DNA of 64,000 nucleotides from contig OZ244806.1 of the NCBI GenBank assembly GCA_965220075.1, positions 62,001 to 126,000 of the forward strand. Reading direction: 5' to 3'. Source of the DNA: G965220075 sp965220075 (GTDB lineage Bacteria; Chloroflexota; UBA11872). The notes under the pieces are model-generated. The model was not told the origin of the DNA. It saw nothing but the letters and a program-made list of their open reading frames with translations, and ran no database searches. Of the stretch, positions 1 to 8,755 are shown in pieces; the first letter of the stretch is position 1; each line of letters starts with the position of its first letter. A program made the translations under genes and the position numbers.

Positions 1-1
1 C

Positions 2-421
2 ACCAATACCAAGGGTCTGCGGGCGGTCGCGCGCATGAAGGCGAAGGGTCGCGACTCGATGGTTACGACGTTGTTCTCGGCCAGCCAGGCGGTAGCCGCC
101 GCACAGGCGGGCGCGGCCTACGTTGCGCCGTTCGTAGGCCCCATGGTGGACTCGGGCGCGGACGCGATGAAGATCGTCTCGGATATCGTGCGCATCTTGC
201 GCGAGCGGGAGAACACGCCATACATCCTGGGCGGGATCATCCGCAACACAATCGCCGCCGACGTGGCGATCCGCGCGGGCTGCGACGGCATCGTGATCTT
301 CCCGCACACGCTTGAAGAGATCATGCTGCATCCCGGCACGGCCGAGTGGAACGCTACGTTCCGAGGTCACTGGGACAACATGCAGCGCAAGGGCGCGCTC
401 AAAGGCGTGGTCGACAAGTAG
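2..421 (+). CDS. Transaldolase / fructose-6-phosphate aldolase-like protein, 5' truncated by the window edge
   Basis: The open frame runs in from the left edge, so only the C-terminal ~139 residues are seen. The pattern FSASQAVAAAQAGAAYVAPF followed by a GADAM segment and a late ILGGIIRN strand resembles the second half of the TIM barrel in small transaldolases and fructose-6-phosphate aldolases. The Schiff-base lysine would lie at or before the visible part, so activity cannot be judged. The family transfers or cleaves C3 units from sugar phosphates in the cytosol. It converges on the methyltransferase gene that follows. Family assignment is moderately sure; substrate is unknown. Confidence 0.7.
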   Translation, partial: TNTKGLRAVARMKAKGRDSMVTTLFSASQAVAAAQAGAAYVAPFVGPMVDSGADAMKIVSDIVRILRERENTPYILGGIIRNTIAADVAIRAGCDGIVIFPHTLEEIMLHPGTAEWNATFRGHWDNMQRKGALKGVVDK

Positions 422-502
422 GGGTGTCCCCACGCAGCCGTGTTGGACCGTGGTTAGAGCTGCGCCCGCGAATGCACCGCTTCGGTCGGACGCGGTTATT
501 GA

Positions 503-1183
503 CTAGAAATCGACGTAGCAGTCGTAGGGCCGCTTGATCGGAACGTCGGCCGTGCGGAGAACCGCCCAGCGGTGAAGATCGTCTTCCTGCGAAGTCTCCT
601 CTATGGACCAACCAAGATTAGTCGTGCAGAAAGAGGCCGCCCGCGCGACCGCCGGCAGCTGGTAATCGTCGATGAACAGAATGCCGCCGCCGCGAACCAG
701 GCGGCCGAGGTAGATCAAATCGAGAAAAACCCCGTCGAAGCGGTGATTGCCGTCCACGAAAGCCAGATCGAAGCGGCGCCCCTGCGCCAAGAAGCGCGGC
801 AGCGCGGTCTCCGACGCCTCGGCGTGAAACTCGACCAGCTCATCGAGACCCGCTTCGTCGATGAGCTGGAGTCCACAGTCGGCGAACCGCCAGCTTTGAT
901 TCGGATCGAGGACCACGTGGCGGGCGTCGGCGCGGTCGCTCGCGAGCAATGCCTCGCATATGAATAGCGCCGAGATTCCGTACCCAAGACCGATCTCGAT
1001 CGTGTGCGCGGCCCTTTCGCGCACCGCCCAAGCGCGCAACGCCTCGCCCTCCGCGGCCGGCACGCCGACCGGAAAGAGCTCGTGCCGGCTTCCGTCCGAT
1101 CGTGCCACGACGGTTCTCTCACGAAAAAGACGCTCGATCAGACCGCGCGTCCGCCGCGCCCGTGCATAGCCGGAAGACGGCAT
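503..1183 (-). CDS. Class I SAM-dependent methyltransferase (Methyltransf_24 type)
   Basis: A 226-residue cytosolic protein. Motif I (SAM-binding glycine loop) is IEIGLGYGISALFICEAL around residues 62-79. An acidic strand end follows at HVVLDPNQSW, and FVDGNHRFDGVFLDL plus GGGILFIDDY match the later strands of this fold, with the D-x-N-H pattern typical of the Methyltransf_24/O-methyltransferase group. The family transfers methyl groups from S-adenosylmethionine; the acceptor cannot be read from sequence. It stands alone, convergent with the upstream aldolase and divergent from the ABC exporter gene. Confidence 0.75.
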   Translation of the reverse strand: MPSSGYARARRTRGLIERLFRERTVVARSDGSRHELFPVGVPAAEGEALRAWAVRERAAHTIEIGLGYGISALFICEALLASDRADARHVVLDPNQSWRFADCGLQLIDEAGLDELVEFHAEASETALPRFLAQGRRFDLAFVDGNHRFDGVFLDLIYLGRLVRGGGILFIDDYQLPAVARAASFCTTNLGWSIEETSQEDDLHRWAVLRTADVPIKRPYDCYVDF

Positions 1184-1502
1184 GGACGCGCCTTGCGCTC
1201 TCGCGGCATACCCCCTGTTTTCCTACCGGAAAACCGACCGCAACTGTCGGCCGTCGATCGGCGAAAGGAACTTCACCGGCAGCGGCGGCGCTTCGACTGG
1301 CGGATCGCGTTCATCACGCCAAATGTCTCACGCCGAGCGGCGATCCGGCCTTTCGCGATGGACAGCGACGGGCAAGTCAGCGGCGGCCGAGACCCGCGCC
1401 GTAAGGCTCGGCGCCCGCTCGAACACAGTCCGAGCCGGGCAAATAATTGTATAACTGATCTCCGCATAGTTCGGTAACGAATCATGCGGACGGAGCGGGC
1501 CG
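1184..1502. other. Divergent intergenic region with a possible promoter for the ABC exporter
   Basis: No credible gene is seen in these 319 bases. The only AT-rich patch is at 1441-1480 and contains TATAAC (1450-1455), a fair -10 element on the plus strand, about 47 bases ahead of the exporter start. No convincing -35 hexamer lies at the right distance. A short purine stretch (GGAG at 1492-1495) sits 7 bases before the GTG start at 1503. Confidence 0.35.
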
Positions 1503-3326
1503 GTGGGAGAATGCTGGAGCGCGTGCGGGGCAATCCGTCGGGAGGCCGTGATTAGGGTAGGCGCCGGCGAGTCCGCTCGGCCTGACACTGCGCCCGAAGT
1601 AGTGCGGCGCGAGCTACTGCGCCGCTGGCGGGCGGCGCTGGCCACGGCGGCGCTGATGCTGGGCGGCGCGGCGGTTGGCGTCGCTCCGCCGCTGCTGATC
1701 GGCGTGCTGATCGACCAGGCGCTGCCGTCGGGCGATATCGGTCGAGCCGCAGTGCTGGCCGCCGGAATGGCCGGCGCCGCGTTGCTGCAGCTGGCACTGG
1801 TCGCCGGTGAGATCTACATGCGCGTCTCCATCGGCGAGGCCGTGTCCAGCCGGCTACGAGAGCTTGCATTTGACCGCGTGCTGGGCGCCCGCATTGCCGA
1901 TCTCGCGGCATTCTCTACTGGCCAGCTGGTCTTTCGGCTCACGCGATCGTGCGGGCGCGTCGGCGAGTTGTACGTCGCCGAGCGCCTGCTGCCGGCGGCC
2001 TCGCACGCCCTGGTCCTGATTGCGACCGCAGTCGCCATGCTCGTGGTCGCGTGGCAGCTGGCCCTGCTGGCCCTCCTGGTCATCCCCTTGGGCGCGCTGG
2101 TGGTGGCTCGTGTTGGGCCGTTGGCCACAGCGCTGGACCGTCGGTTCCTGAACCTGCTCGAGGCGGGCCAGGTATTCCTGGAGGAAACGCTGGGGGGCAT
2201 TCGTGTCGTCCGAGTCTTCGGGGCCTACGCGCGCGAACAGCGCCGTTGGAGGGAATGGATCCGGCGCCACTGGCGCGCGAAGGCCAAGATGGTGCTGCTG
2301 CACTACCTGATGCTCGACCAACTCGCCCCGCTGGCGCAGGCGCTGGTGGTGGCTTCGGTGTTTGGTGTCGGCGCCGCGCTGATCGTGGACGACCGCCTCT
2401 CGATCGGCGGCCTGGTAGCGTTCGCGGCGCTCGTACCACGGGCCTACGCATCGGTACGGCAGCTCCTGGAAGTGCTCGGGGATCGGGCTCGCGTGAGAGC
2501 CGAGTACGAGCTGATTGACGCCCTGCTTCAGCTTCCGCCGGAGCGCGTGGGCGGACAAAGGCCGGACCGGCAGAGGAGAGACGCAGGCGCCCTGATCCAG
2601 CTTCGGAACGCCAGTTTTGACTACGGGCGCGGGGACGCCGGGGTGCGGGACGTCTCGTTCGCGGCCGCCGCCGGCGAGTTCGTGGGGATCGTAGGCGCAA
2701 CCGGCAGCGGCAAGTCCACGATCCTGGATCTGCTCACCGGGCTATACGCGCCCGACTCGGGATCGGTGCGAATCGACGGCGTGGACACTCGCGAGATCGA
2801 CCTCGCGTGGCTGCGGGCTCAGATTGGCTATGTGCCCCAAGAACCCGCTTTGTGGGCAGCGTCGATAGCCTCGAACATCAGATACCCAACGGACACCGTG
2901 AGCGACGATGACGTGCATCACGCCGCGACGGCTGCTCGTCTGGACGATTTCCTCGGCAGGCTCCCGGATGGTCTCGAAACAGAGGTCGGGCAGGAGGGCG
3001 GTCAACTGTCGGCCGGCGAACGCCAGCGCATTGCCATCGCGCGGGCGCTGTTGCGGCGGCCGCGGATGCTCCTGCTGGACGAGATGACCTCGTCGCTGGA
3101 CGCGATAACCGAGAGCGGACTGCGGCAGTCGCTGCGGGAATCACGGGGCGACCGGACCATGATCGTGGTGGCCCATCGGATCGGAACCGTGATGGACGCC
3201 GACCGGATTCTCGTAATGGACAGGGGTCGGATCATCGAGTCAGGCACGCCGGGTGATCTGCTGCTGGCCGGCGGGACCTTCGCGGCCATGCACGGCGCGC
3301 AGGCCGGAGACCTGGCCAGGGGTTGA
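1503..3326 (+). CDS. ABC exporter half-transporter (fused permease and ATPase)
   Basis: A 607-residue membrane protein with the type IV ABC exporter plan: about six transmembrane helices in residues ~40-310, then a nucleotide-binding domain. The ATPase part shows Walker A (GATGSGKST, ~397), Q-loop (YVPQEPALW), signature LSAGERQR (~502), Walker B (MLLLDE, ~522) and a final AHRIGTV H-loop, so it should hydrolyse ATP. Such proteins act as homo- or heterodimers exporting lipids, drugs or peptides; no partner half-transporter lies beside it and the substrate is unknown. The GTG start is chosen because GGAG lies 7 bases upstream; a second in-frame GTG at 1548 has its purine tract too close. Confidence 0.9.
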   Translation: MGECWSACGAIRREAVIRVGAGESARPDTAPEVVRRELLRRWRAALATAALMLGGAAVGVAPPLLIGVLIDQALPSGDIGRAAVLAAGMAGAALLQLALVAGEIYMRVSIGEAVSSRLRELAFDRVLGARIADLAAFSTGQLVFRLTRSCGRVGELYVAERLLPAASHALVLIATAVAMLVVAWQLALLALLVIPLGALVVARVGPLATALDRRFLNLLEAGQVFLEETLGGIRVVRVFGAYAREQRRWREWIRRHWRAKAKMVLLHYLMLDQLAPLAQALVVASVFGVGAALIVDDRLSIGGLVAFAALVPRAYASVRQLLEVLGDRARVRAEYELIDALLQLPPERVGGQRPDRQRRDAGALIQLRNASFDYGRGDAGVRDVSFAAAAGEFVGIVGATGSGKSTILDLLTGLYAPDSGSVRIDGVDTREIDLAWLRAQIGYVPQEPALWAASIASNIRYPTDTVSDDDVHHAATAARLDDFLGRLPDGLETEVGQEGGQLSAGERQRIAIARALLRRPRMLLLDEMTSSLDAITESGLRQSLRESRGDRTMIVVAHRIGTVMDADRILVMDRGRIIESGTPGDLLLAGGTFAAMHGAQAGDLARG

Positions 3327-3455
3327 GCGGCCTGCTCTTACCGGTGGGCGCCGGCCCCGCGGGCTGATCGGCGCGTGAATCAATGACCCCGGGAGTTGCC
3401 TGTAGAAGGCCGGGTGCGCAGTTGGACCCGCAGCCGGACAGCCCCCGCGAGTACG

Positions 3456-3485
3456 GAAGGGCCGGCAGGATCCTGCCGGCCCTTC
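3456..3485. terminator. 30-bp perfect palindrome between convergent genes, probable bidirectional terminator
   Basis: Positions 3456-3485 form a perfect inverted repeat with 15-base arms (first arm GAAGGGCCGGCAGGA) and no unpaired centre. It lies between the ends of the ABC exporter and glycoside hydrolase genes, where transcription from both sides must stop. There is no clear T-run on either side, so it may stall polymerase by structure alone or be a decayed repeat. Confidence 0.55.
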
Positions 3486-3538
3486 GCTGAGCCCAGGCTT
3501 ATCCGCCGAGACGGACAAGCGGCTCCCGGCGGAGCGCG

Positions 3539-5482
3539 CTAGCCCGAGGGCGGGACGGCGACTTGAGGCTTGGGCACGGCCTTGAGGGCGTTGAAGGCCG
3601 GACGCGGCGAGAGGTCCGAACGCACGATGCCAAACGCCCACTTCTCGTCGGTGTTGGGCACGACCTCCTGGAAGTTCAGGTTCCAAACGAACATGTGCGT
3701 CACGTGGCGCGCGGCGGGGTGCGTGTCCGTGCGGATGCGCTCGAACGCTTGCGTGATGAAGTCGGCCTGATCCTGTTCGGTGTTGCACCCGGCGTATTCG
3801 TAACCCGGGCTGGGGCTGGGGGGCGCTCCAGGCCCGTGGGCACTAGCCCAGCCAAACTCTGTTAACCAGATGGTCTTGCCGGTGATGCCCGCATTCAGCA
3901 TCGCCTGGTACAGCTCCTTGTAGCGATCGAAGTAGAAGCTGGAGTGAGCGGTCCAGCCGCCGCCGCAAGTGCGCCAGCTGTTGCCGGTCGGATTCGGGTT
4001 GACGTGTTGGTTGGAGGTCGCATTGGTGTCTCGCGGCGAGTTCGGCCCCCCGTTGGGATGCACGCCAAGGGCCTCGAAGTAGTTCCCGACCTCGCCGCCG
4101 TTGTAAGCAAACACCCGTTGCAGGTAGATGAGGTCGTCGATGCCGATATTGGGGTCGTTTACGCCGGTGGGCGTGGGCGCTCCAAGCACGATGATCGCGT
4201 TGGGGTCACCCTGTTTCGCCCCGATGTATCCGTTCTTCAGCAACTCCACGAACTGCCCATAGGCCGCGGGACCCAACACACCCCACTCGCGCTCGAAGTT
4301 CTCTTCGTTCCAGATCTCATAGGCCTGCACGCGACCCCGGTAGCGCGAGGCGAGCTCGCGCATGAAGGTCCTGAACTTGGTTGGGTCCGCCGGACGGCCA
4401 TGAGTCGTGCCAACCTTGGCGGGGTCGGCTTTATAGAAGTCGGGCGCCTTGACCACGCTCATCAGGATGTTGAGACCCTTGCCGTTCATCGTGCTGACAA
4501 AACGGTCGGTCGCGTCCCAGAAGTAACCCCCCGCGTTCTCGACTTCCGACCAGGGGATCTGCTGCTTGACCCAGCCGAGCCCGGCCTCCTGCACGAGGTC
4601 GGCGAGCCGCCCGTCATTGGGCTGCCTGAACTCGCCCTGAATGCCGTAGCCGTGCAGCCCGGTCGCGAGCTGGCGGGGCGGCACCAGCCCCTCCGCGAAC
4701 GCCTTGGAGACGGGGTTCTTGGCCGACTGAGGGATGATCACGTCCGTGAAGCGTTTCTTGACTTCGTCGGGCGCGCTCTGTAGATCGATCCTGGCGTTCA
4801 GAGCGGGATTGGGATGCTTGAACCACCAGATGAAGTTGGCCCGCTGGGCGCGCAGAGCTTCGGCTATAGGCTCACCATCAGGGCCCGGAAACGACTGGTA
4901 GCTGATGGGGAGGCCATAGAGGTTGAGCCAGTTGGGGACCCTCTGCTCGTCAAACCGCGCGGCGAAGTTGGGATGCTGTTCAACGAGCCCGAGGTGATTG
5001 GCAACGATCTGGGGCCAGGGTTTTGGGTTGCCCTGAGCGTCGCTGTCCTCGGGAAGGGCCCTGTGCGGGGGCAGGAAGGGCAGCTCGAGCCCGCCGTAAG
5101 CGTTCTGCAGCAGGTCGAGCGTGTTGAGATAGTCGAACGGCCCGCAGCCGGATGACCCCGCACGCTCGGGCCGATACTGAAGAATCACTTTTTGAAACGC
5201 CTGCAGCGTGAAGTTTTGGAACTGGAAACGCTGCGTTATGGGGTATCCGACGTCCCTCAGGTCGAGAGTCTGGTAGCAGGACCACAAGGGAACGCCCCCA
5301 GAGTCGGTTACAGCGAAGCCGTCGTTGGGATCGGGCGTATCGCCGCCCGTGATGGTGAACAGACAGCCATCCTCGACAGGCGTGCCGTCGGCGGCGCCGC
5401 ACGCCACGGCTCCGGCAGGCGCCGCGAAGGCGAGCGCCAGCAGCACGACCAACATGGTTAGAAACACGATTCGCATGCGCAC
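3539..5482 (-). CDS. Secreted clan GH-A glycoside hydrolase-like protein
   Basis: A 647-residue protein starting with a signal peptide (MRMR, a hydrophobic core, then an AGA/VA cleavage region near residue 25). The N-terminal ~270 residues are unassigned. From ~290 a TIM-barrel glycosidase is recognisable: GLGWVKQQIPWSEVE, then YEIWNEENF with the NE acid/base pair at about N392-E393, and IWLTEFGWA with the candidate nucleophile near E542. This spacing fits clan A families such as GH5/GH39. It probably cleaves beta-linked glycans outside the cell. It lies downstream of the htrA gene on the same strand. Substrate is unknown. Confidence 0.75.
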   Translation of the reverse strand: MRMRIVFLTMLVVLLALAFAAPAGAVACGAADGTPVEDGCLFTITGGDTPDPNDGFAVTDSGGVPLWSCYQTLDLRDVGYPITQRFQFQNFTLQAFQKVILQYRPERAGSSGCGPFDYLNTLDLLQNAYGGLELPFLPPHRALPEDSDAQGNPKPWPQIVANHLGLVEQHPNFAARFDEQRVPNWLNLYGLPISYQSFPGPDGEPIAEALRAQRANFIWWFKHPNPALNARIDLQSAPDEVKKRFTDVIIPQSAKNPVSKAFAEGLVPPRQLATGLHGYGIQGEFRQPNDGRLADLVQEAGLGWVKQQIPWSEVENAGGYFWDATDRFVSTMNGKGLNILMSVVKAPDFYKADPAKVGTTHGRPADPTKFRTFMRELASRYRGRVQAYEIWNEENFEREWGVLGPAAYGQFVELLKNGYIGAKQGDPNAIIVLGAPTPTGVNDPNIGIDDLIYLQRVFAYNGGEVGNYFEALGVHPNGGPNSPRDTNATSNQHVNPNPTGNSWRTCGGGWTAHSSFYFDRYKELYQAMLNAGITGKTIWLTEFGWASAHGPGAPPSPSPGYEYAGCNTEQDQADFITQAFERIRTDTHPAARHVTHMFVWNLNFQEVVPNTDEKWAFGIVRSDLSPRPAFNALKAVPKPQVAVPPSG

Positions 5483-5678
5483 TATTTACCCCACTAGCAG
5501 GCTCGAAAACCCGCCCGCCCGCCGCTCTCCACCCCAGAAACGCCAGCCGAACCTTGGGCGTGACGGCTGACTGTATGGAGCCGCAGGGGCGCCGTCAAGA
5601 CTCAATCAGAGATGGCACCCATATATCGTGTGCAGACAACGAAATGAATCGTTCAGCCGCAATATGTTGTGTTCCTCG

Positions 5679-6830
5679 CTATGAGGAGCTTGTAAGGGTC
5701 TTTGGCCGCGGCAGTAGCTCGGCGCTCAGTGTCAGCTCCTCGCCCGCGCGACTGACGGTGAACTCGACGGTGTCGCCGACGCTTAGCGAGAGGAGTGCGT
5801 TGGAAAGAGTAAGGTCGCGGGAGAGCGGTTGGCCGTTGACCGCCAACAGAACGTCACCGTCCCGTATGCCGGCGGCGCGCGCGGTGGAGTCGGCGATCAC
5901 ACCGCCGATCAATGCCCCGTAGGGGTTTGGCGAGTCAGCGAACTGGTCCAAGCCGGGATCGATGACCCTGTAGCGGATGCCGAGGAAGCCATACTCGACG
6001 GTACCGGTCCGCTCCAGCTCAGCCAGACGGGCGCGCACGTCACTGATAGGCAGGGCCAATCCGATACCGCTCCCCTGACCGCGCGAAGCCGTGTTGATTC
6101 CCACGACATTGCCCCGCAGGTCGACGAGCGGTCCGCCGCTGCTGCCCTGATTGACGACGGCGTCGGTTTGCAGGAGCCCGCGCAAGGGAAGACTGAGCGG
6201 ACCTTCAACAGTGCGAACGGTCTTGGGCAAGGTGCGGTTCTTGCCGCCGATGATTCCCAGACTCACGGAGTTGCGAAGGTTGAACGGGCTGCCTATGGCA
6301 AGCACGGGCGCGCCGACGCGCAGGGCGTCGGAGTCGCCGAGGGGGAGAGTCGGAAACGGTCCACCCTCGACTTTGAGCACGGCGAAATCTCCCCAAACGT
6401 CGCGCCCTACAATGCTGGCGGCAAGCCGCTGGCCGTCGCCCAACGCAACCCGGACGGATGAATCCGAGTCGGGCAGAACGTGAGCGTTGGTAAGCACTTT
6501 GCCGTCGGCGGTAAAGAAGAATCCGGCGCCGATGGCGCCGCGCGAGGGCTCGTTGGCACCCGTGGGAGGCTCGGGCACTTCAATGGTTACAACGGCGGGC
6601 AGCAGGCCCTCCACCAAGTCGGCCACAGAGCCGTCCGCCAACAGGGAAGCGCGGCTCTGCGGCTGGGCCGGCAGTCCGGCGGACGGCTCACCCGAGGGGA
6701 TAGCGAGGCGCGCCGCCACGAAGCCCATGGCCGCGCCGCCGCCTAGCGCGAGCACCACCGTGAGAGCCGCGCCGGCTACCAGCAGTCGCGGAGAGACGCC
6801 GCCAAGCATCGGTGGTCCAGTCTGATTCAT
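5679..6830 (-). CDS. htrA: HtrA/DegP-family serine protease with one PDZ domain
   Basis: A 383-residue envelope protease. Residues ~15-42 form a single membrane anchor or uncleaved signal. The trypsin-like domain shows the triad H117 (TNAHV), D148 (GDFAVLKV) and S231 within NQGSSGGPLV, close to the family NPGNSGGPLV. A PDZ domain follows from ~285 (GGVIADSTARAAGIRDGDVL). Proteins of this kind degrade or refold misfolded secreted proteins. It precedes the secreted glycoside hydrolase on the same strand with a gap of about 200 bases. Start is the first ATG after a likely promoter. Confidence 0.9.
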   Translation of the reverse strand: MNQTGPPMLGGVSPRLLVAGAALTVVLALGGGAAMGFVAARLAIPSGEPSAGLPAQPQSRASLLADGSVADLVEGLLPAVVTIEVPEPPTGANEPSRGAIGAGFFFTADGKVLTNAHVLPDSDSSVRVALGDGQRLAASIVGRDVWGDFAVLKVEGGPFPTLPLGDSDALRVGAPVLAIGSPFNLRNSVSLGIIGGKNRTLPKTVRTVEGPLSLPLRGLLQTDAVVNQGSSGGPLVDLRGNVVGINTASRGQGSGIGLALPISDVRARLAELERTGTVEYGFLGIRYRVIDPGLDQFADSPNPYGALIGGVIADSTARAAGIRDGDVLLAVNGQPLSRDLTLSNALLSLSVGDTVEFTVSRAGEELTLSAELLPRPKTLTSSS

Positions 6831-6954
6831 GCGAACCGCAGGCGCGACTGAGTATATGAATAGGTCCGCGATCGGTTGGTGACCAATCGCACGCGCCGAG
6901 GGCCGGCTGAGCCCCTGGGTACACTTGATCCGGTTCGCCCCGCCGCGATGCCCC
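6831..6954. promoter_or_regulatory. Divergent promoter region of htrA and the NAD synthetase glutaminase, with a small palindrome
   Basis: On the minus strand TATACT (complement of 6851-6856) is a good -10 element about 20 bases before the htrA start, but no good -35 is seen. Positions 6876-6886 read TTGGTGACCAA, a perfect 5-base-arm palindrome with one central base, flanked by partly symmetric CG..CG. It is the right size for a dimeric regulator site; no regulator can be named. Confidence 0.35.
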
Positions 6955-7821
6955 TTGCGTAATTACCGGCTCGGTCTGGCGCAAATCCGTCCGCGCCTCG
7001 GCGACGTTGAGGCCAACCTGGAGATTCATCTCGAGTACACGGCGCGGGCGGTGGAAGCCGGCTGCGACGTCGTGGTGTTTCCGGAGCAGTCGCTCACCGG
7101 CTACTTCCTCAGCGACCTGGTGGCCGAGGTGGCCATGCGGCGTGACGACCCGCGACTGGGCGCTCTGTTCGAGGCCAGCCGCGAGATCGCAATCGTGTTC
7201 GGGTTCGTGGAGGAAAGCGACGACCACCGCTACCTGCCGGCCGCGGCCTTCGCGCACCGCGGCCAGCTGCAACACGTGCACCAGAAGGTTTATCTGGTCA
7301 CGTACGGCCTGTTCGACGAGGGGCGCGATCTGGCCGCGGGGCAGCGTATGAGAGCCTTCGACACGGAGTTCGGCCGGCAGGCGCTGCTGATCTGCGAGGA
7401 TCTCTGGCATCCCAGCAGCGCGGCCATCGCGGCGGCCGACGGGGCTGACGTCATCTATGGCGTATCGAGCAGTCCGGGCCGCGGGTTGGCGGGCGGCAGG
7501 CGCGCAATGGGCAGCAGTGAGACCTGGCACAACCTCAATCGCGTATACGCGCAGACTCTGGTGTGCTACGTGGCGCACTGCAATCGAGTGGGATTTGAGG
7601 ACGGCGTGAACTTCTGGGGCGGCTCGGAGGTGGTTGGACCGGACGGCGAGCCGCTTGTGCGCGCCCCGGACTTCGAGGAGGCGCTGGTCACGGCAGATCT
7701 GAGCGACCGCGAGCTGCGCCGTCAGCGCACGCGGCTGCCTTTGCGCCGCGACGCGAAGGCGGCGCTGGTGAGCAGGGAGTTTGGGCGCATAGCCCAGGCC
7801 GACCAAGCGGACGATAAGTGA
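6955..7821 (+). CDS. Glutaminase (nitrilase-fold) subunit of a split glutamine-dependent NAD+ synthetase
   Basis: A ~288-residue carbon-nitrogen hydrolase. The catalytic Glu-Lys-Cys triad is visible in VVFPEQSLTGY, HQKVYLVTYGLFDEGRDL and LLICEDLWHP. The FDEGRDL and LWHP context is that of the N-terminal domain of glutamine-dependent NAD+ synthetases, where it releases ammonia from glutamine for NadE. Here it is a separate polypeptide whose TGA stop overlaps the upstream end of the nadE frame. I chose the TTG at 6955 because the protein then starts MRNYRLGLAQ, like its homologues; a TTG at 6925 would add ten residues. There is no clear ribosome-binding site for either start. Confidence 0.85.
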   Translation: MRNYRLGLAQIRPRLGDVEANLEIHLEYTARAVEAGCDVVVFPEQSLTGYFLSDLVAEVAMRRDDPRLGALFEASREIAIVFGFVEESDDHRYLPAAAFAHRGQLQHVHQKVYLVTYGLFDEGRDLAAGQRMRAFDTEFGRQALLICEDLWHPSSAAIAAADGADVIYGVSSSPGRGLAGGRRAMGSSETWHNLNRVYAQTLVCYVAHCNRVGFEDGVNFWGGSEVVGPDGEPLVRAPDFEEALVTADLSDRELRRQRTRLPLRRDAKAALVSREFGRIAQADQADDK

Positions 7822-7829
7822 TAGGCGGC

Positions 7830-8705
7830 ATGCGCACGACCGAGCCCAACGCCTTGGGAACCTCGCTGCGGCGGCAGGCGCTGCTGGGCTTGCAGATCGA
7901 CACCGGACTGGCCGCGCGGGTACTCGCGGAGTTCATCCGCGAAGAGCTTGGCAAGGCCGGCTTCGAGCGGGCCGTCGTGGCGCTCTCCGGCGGGATCGAC
8001 TCGGCCTTGACGTGCGCGCTGGCGGCCGGCGCCCTGGGGCCCGCGAACGTGCTGGCGGTGCTAATGCCCTACCGCACCAGCAACCCGGCCAGTCAGGCGG
8101 ACGCCGAGCTCGTAGTCGAGCTGCTGGGCGTGCAATCCACGCTAATCGACATTACGCCGGCCGTGGACGGGTATTTGGATAGCGTCGACGACGAGCTGTC
8201 GGACCAGCGCCGCGGAAACGTGATGGCGCGCACGCGCATGATCGCGCTTTACGACCAGTCTGAGGCATTTGAGGCGCTGGTGGCGGGCACCAGCAACAAG
8301 ACTGAGCTGCTGCTGGGCTACGGCACTCTCTTCGGCGACATGGCCAGCGCGGTGAACCCTATCGGCGACCTATACAAAAGCCAGGTCCGCCAGCTGGCCG
8401 CCGCGCTGGACGTGCCCGAGCCGGTGCTGCGCAAGGCGCCGACCGCCGACCTCTGGGTAGGGCAGTCGGACGAGCAGGAGCTGGGGTTCACGTACGAGGA
8501 AGCCGACCAGATTCTGTATCTGCTGATCGACGAGTGGCGCGCCCCGCGCGACTTAGTCGAGGGAGGCTTCAACGAGCAGCTGGTGCGTCTCATCACCGAG
8601 CGGATACGCCGGTCGCAGTTCAAGCGGCGGCCGCCCGTCATCGCCAAGCTGTCCGACAGGACGATCGACCGTGACTTCAGGTTCCCGCGCGATTGGGGCC
8701 TGTAG
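7830..8705 (+). CDS. nadE: NAD+ synthase, ammonia-using catalytic subunit
   Basis: A 291-residue ATP-pyrophosphatase. The PP-loop SGGIDS lies at about residues 53-58. GTSNKTELLLGYGTLFGD, KSQVRQLA and the late KAPTADLW..QSDEQELGFTYEE block are standard NadE signatures. It adenylates nicotinate adenine dinucleotide and amidates it to NAD+, the last step of NAD synthesis. It begins just after the glutaminase gene; a GTG at 7818 overlaps that stop, but the ATG at 7830 is the more ordinary start. Together the two genes replace the usual single fused protein. Confidence 0.93.
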   Translation: MRTTEPNALGTSLRRQALLGLQIDTGLAARVLAEFIREELGKAGFERAVVALSGGIDSALTCALAAGALGPANVLAVLMPYRTSNPASQADAELVVELLGVQSTLIDITPAVDGYLDSVDDELSDQRRGNVMARTRMIALYDQSEAFEALVAGTSNKTELLLGYGTLFGDMASAVNPIGDLYKSQVRQLAAALDVPEPVLRKAPTADLWVGQSDEQELGFTYEEADQILYLLIDEWRAPRDLVEGGFNEQLVRLITERIRRSQFKRRPPVIAKLSDRTIDRDFRFPRDWGL

Positions 8706-8755
8706 GGCGCAAGAGGATCCGCAGCCAGCCGCATGGCCGACGGATCGGCGCGAGT

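Noticed and set aside
6688..7806. 372-codon minus-strand frame opposite the glutaminase gene
   Set aside because: The plus strand encodes a clear nitrilase-fold enzyme; this is its complement.
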